From assembly GCA_050742975.1 (NCBI GenBank), contig JBOGDQ010000190.1, positions 1-16,160 of the forward strand: a stretch of 16,160 nucleotides of DNA, in the 5' to 3' direction. Below are positions 14,464 through 16,160 of the stretch, in pieces. This stretch comes from JBDTGE01 sp050742975 (lineage in GTDB: Bacteria; Actinomycetota; Actinomycetes; Mycobacteriales; Jatrophihabitantaceae). Below the pieces are notes generated by a model. That model saw nothing but the letters and a program-made list of their open reading frames with translations. It did no database searches and was not told the origin of the DNA. The translations under genes and the position numbers were made by a program. Each line of letters begins with the position of its first letter. Within the stretch, counting starts at the first letter, position 1.

Positions 14464-15369
14464 TTACCGGTCCACGCGCTGGAGGCGGGTCAACGCTGTC
14501 GGTGTGATGCGGCGTTCGCGCTTGGCGGCCGGCTTGCCGCAGCTGGCGAACGGCGTCTCTACGGTGTCCACGACGAGCAGCACCTCGTACCCGACGCCGC
14601 TGACCGCCAGCCGGACCGACCAGCGACCGGCGTCGAGGGCGACGGCATCGACGACCTCGAAGCCCCGGACGGACGCAAGCCCGAGCGAGGTCAGTGCGTA
14701 CCCGATCGCCGCCTGCACCACCGGCTGGTACCCGATCACGCCGCGCAACAACTCCGGCAGCAGCTCGCACCGCTCGCTCGCGGCAACCACCTCGGACGCT
14801 GCACCGGCAGGCACCCGTCCGTACAGCGCACCCAGCGGCAGGGCAAGCACGATCGGCGCGAAGCGATGCCCGCCGGTGTGGCTGCACTCCCACACCCGTC
14901 CCGGCCGAAGCTCCTCCAACGCCGCCGCAAGCGGCCGGCCACGCAGCGCGCAGCACACGTCACGGCGGCTGTGCGCGCACACCAGATACAGCGGGTCGGG
15001 GTCGGCGGTGCCGACGGAGCCGTCCAGGGCCACGTCGAGCAGCTCCTCCTCGCGCTCGAACGCGGACCAGCGGAGCACGCCGCCGCGGGAGAGCGCCCAG
15101 TTGCGGCGCTCGCCGTCGGGCGTGCGTCCCGGACGCCGGATCGCGAGCAGCCGCAGCCCCGCACCGTCGGCGCGCGTCTCCAGTTCTGCTGCGACAGCGG
15201 CATCGAAGTGCGATGCACGCAGTCCCGGGTGTCCCCACGGGCCGGGCTGTTCGACCAGCAGGACACCGGGCTGGACGAACGCGGTCCCGAGCATGCTCTC
15301 GCCCCGCGCCGCCGACAGCACCGAGCACCGCTCGGGCGCGCCGGCCGCGGCGGGCAGCGGATCAGCCAC
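14464..15369 (-). CDS. Suc_Fer-like (sucrase/ferredoxin-like) [2Fe-2S] protein
   Basis: Member of the Suc_Fer-like family (thioredoxin-like ferredoxin fold), related to yeast Apd1/Aim32, which bind a [2Fe-2S] cluster through two cysteines and two histidines. 301 residues, cytoplasmic. Candidate ligands: Cys131 and Cys140 in CAHSRRDVCC (Cys139 adjacent), and His164 and His168 in ECSHTGGHRFAP. The N-terminal 120 residues contain RCS and PWG motifs typical of the family; the C-terminal third (about 200-301) is a less conserved alpha/beta region. Start is GTG 15369, which overlaps the menG stop by 8 bases, implying translational coupling. The bacterial function is not established; electron transfer is a reasonable inference, and the menG link hints at quinone or redox metabolism. 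Stop is TAA. Confidence 0.92.
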   Translation of the reverse strand: MADPLPAAAGAPERCSVLSAARGESMLGTAFVQPGVLLVEQPGPWGHPGLRASHFDAAVAAELETRADGAGLRLLAIRRPGRTPDGERRNWALSRGGVLRWSAFEREEELLDVALDGSVGTADPDPLYLVCAHSRRDVCCALRGRPLAAALEELRPGRVWECSHTGGHRFAPIVLALPLGALYGRVPAGAASEVVAASERCELLPELLRGVIGYQPVVQAAIGYALTSLGLASVRGFEVVDAVALDAGRWSVRLAVSGVGYEVLLVVDTVETPFASCGKPAAKRERRITPTALTRLQRVDR

Positions 15370-16060
15370 GCTCGGCCAGGTGCAGCGCGACCACGCCGAA
15401 GGTCAGGTTGCGATACCGCACGTCCGACCACCCCGCCGCGGCGATCGTCCGGCCCAGCTCCTCCTGCGCCGGCCAGGCCCGGATGGACTCGGCCAGATAC
15501 ACGTACGCATCCGGATTCGAGGCGACGCGGGTCGCGATCCAGGGCAGCAGCCGCATCAGGTAGTTCAGGTACACGAACCGGAACGGGCGCCAGACCGGGC
15601 GGCTGAACTCGCACACGACCAGCCGCCCGCCCGGACGGACCACCCGCGCCATCTCCGCGAGCGCAACGGGCACGTCGGAGATGTTGCGCAGGCCGAAGCT
15701 GATGGTGACCGCGTCGAACGCCTCGTCCGCGAACGGCAACCGCATGGCGTCACCCGCCACGAACCGGACCCGGTGACGCTGGCGGTTGGCCCGCCCGGCC
15801 CTGAGCATGCCGAGCGAGAAGTCACACGCGACCGCGTCCGCACCGGAGCGCTGCAGCTCCGCGGTGGAAACGCCCGTGCCGGCCGCCAGGTCGAGCACCC
15901 GCTCACCGCGCTCGAGCTCCAGGCACTGGCGGATCCGCTTGCGCCAGCGACGGTCCAGGCCGAGCGACAGCACCGTGTTGGTGACGTCGTAGCGACGCGC
16001 GACGCCGTCGAACATGGCCGCCACCTCGCGTGGCTGCTTGTCCAGGGTGGCTCTGCTCAA
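15362..16060 (-). CDS. menG: Demethylmenaquinone methyltransferase MenG (UbiE family)
   Basis: SAM-dependent C-methylation of demethylmenaquinone, the last step of menaquinone synthesis, at the inner face of the membrane. 232 residues, standard length. Family landmarks: MSRATLDKQPREVAAMFDGVARRYDVTN at the N-terminus (given here only as residues 1-28), SAM motif I VLDLAAGTGVST (55-66), GDAMRLPFADEAFDAVT, the UbiE signature ISFGLRNISD, and NPDAYVYLAESIRAWP near the C-terminus, all close to the mycobacterial protein. Start is TTG 16060, supported by GGAG 6 bases upstream and by the matching MSRA start of mycobacterial MenG. The stop overlaps the Suc_Fer start. Presence of menG indicates a menaquinone-based respiratory chain. 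Confidence 0.96.
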   Translation of the reverse strand: MSRATLDKQPREVAAMFDGVARRYDVTNTVLSLGLDRRWRKRIRQCLELERGERVLDLAAGTGVSTAELQRSGADAVACDFSLGMLRAGRANRQRHRVRFVAGDAMRLPFADEAFDAVTISFGLRNISDVPVALAEMARVVRPGGRLVVCEFSRPVWRPFRFVYLNYLMRLLPWIATRVASNPDAYVYLAESIRAWPAQEELGRTIAAAGWSDVRYRNLTFGVVALHLAERG

Positions 16061-16102
16061 GATTCGCTCCGCGGCCGTGACTCGATGCTGCGATAACCGA
16101 CT

Positions 16103-16160
16103 CTAGTTGCCGTCCGGACGGTCGGCGGTGGCCGGTGCGGCGAGCTTGACGGCACCGGCC
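16103..16160 (-). CDS. Possible C-terminal end of a further minus-strand gene
   Basis: A frame open from the right edge encodes about 18 residues, AGAVKLAAPATADRPDGN, ending at TAG (16105-16103), 42 bases upstream of menG. The Ala/Pro-rich sequence would suit a protein tail. Another minus frame here is also open, so the call is uncertain and no function can be given. If real, it could be the gene upstream of menG in the same operon. Confidence 0.3.
   Translation of the reverse strand, partial: AGAVKLAAPATADRPDGN

Noticed and set aside
14450..14477. Two copies of GGTCCACGC 19 bases apart at the Suc_Fer stop
   Set aside because: Only 9 bases long, one copy is inside coding sequence, and no further copies were noticed; a chance repeat is likely in GC-rich DNA.
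14393..14956. N-terminal extension of the acyl-CoA synthetase frame
   Set aside because: It overlaps the Suc_Fer-like gene in another frame and lacks family similarity; GTG 14392 has its own ribosome-binding site.
14060..16096. 678-codon plus-strand frame across the synthetase, Suc_Fer and menG genes
   Set aside because: Spans three well-supported minus-strand genes and has the Arg/Ser/Pro-rich composition of a shadow frame.
1..16160. Mobile element, defence island, CRISPR array or secondary-metabolite cluster
   Set aside because: No transposase, integrase, cas-like, restriction, toxin or assembly-line gene was seen, and no regularly spaced repeats; gene content is ordinary core metabolism and stress repair.

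Overview
The window is chromosomal DNA from a high-GC actinobacterium. Evidence for this is the very GC-rich codon use, frequent GTG/TTG starts, a large NAD-dependent glutamate dehydrogenase, a mycobacterial-type MenG, a DUF6191 protein, a Suc_Fer-like protein, and SigF/SigB-type and leaderless promoter signatures. I cannot fix the genus; it looks like a housekeeping or near-core region of a soil-type actinomycete. I see no phage, IS, integrase, toxin-antitoxin, CRISPR, tRNA or rRNA, and no intergenic gap over about 180 bases.

Left part (1-7363): the 3' three quarters of an NAD-glutamate dehydrogenase gene reads rightward off the left edge. It converges with a leftward run of genes: an RsbW-like anti-sigma/HATPase protein, a glycerophosphodiester phosphodiesterase, a single-domain rhodanese, an Fpg/Nei DNA glycosylase and the methionine sulfoxide reductase MsrA. 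The last three suggest oxidative damage repair and sulfur chemistry. The RsbW-like gene is preceded by a close match to a SigF/SigB stress-sigma promoter.

Middle (7364-9576): a small DUF6191 gene diverges from msrA. Next, on the minus strand, comes an apparent free-standing small RNA with its own promoter, C-rich loops and a strong terminator hairpin, which I interpret as a 6C-type actinobacterial sRNA. It is followed (still minus strand) by a membrane-anchored HtrA-like trypsin/PDZ protease and an unrecognised 96-residue protein.

Right part (9614-16160): a secreted ExeM/NucH-type nuclease (lamin-tail domain plus endonuclease/exonuclease/phosphatase domain) diverges from a stand-alone adenylate kinase-like gene. 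That gene converges with a leftward run of demethylmenaquinone methyltransferase (menG), a Suc_Fer-like [2Fe-2S] protein overlapping menG by 8 bases, and an acyl-CoA synthetase. The last 58 bases may hold the C-terminal end of another minus-strand gene.

I did not find a convincing new multi-gene system. The most rewarding items are the candidate 6C-like sRNA, the stress-sigma promoter on the anti-sigma gene, the menG/Suc_Fer translational coupling and the adenylate kinase paralogue with an altered AMP-site motif.
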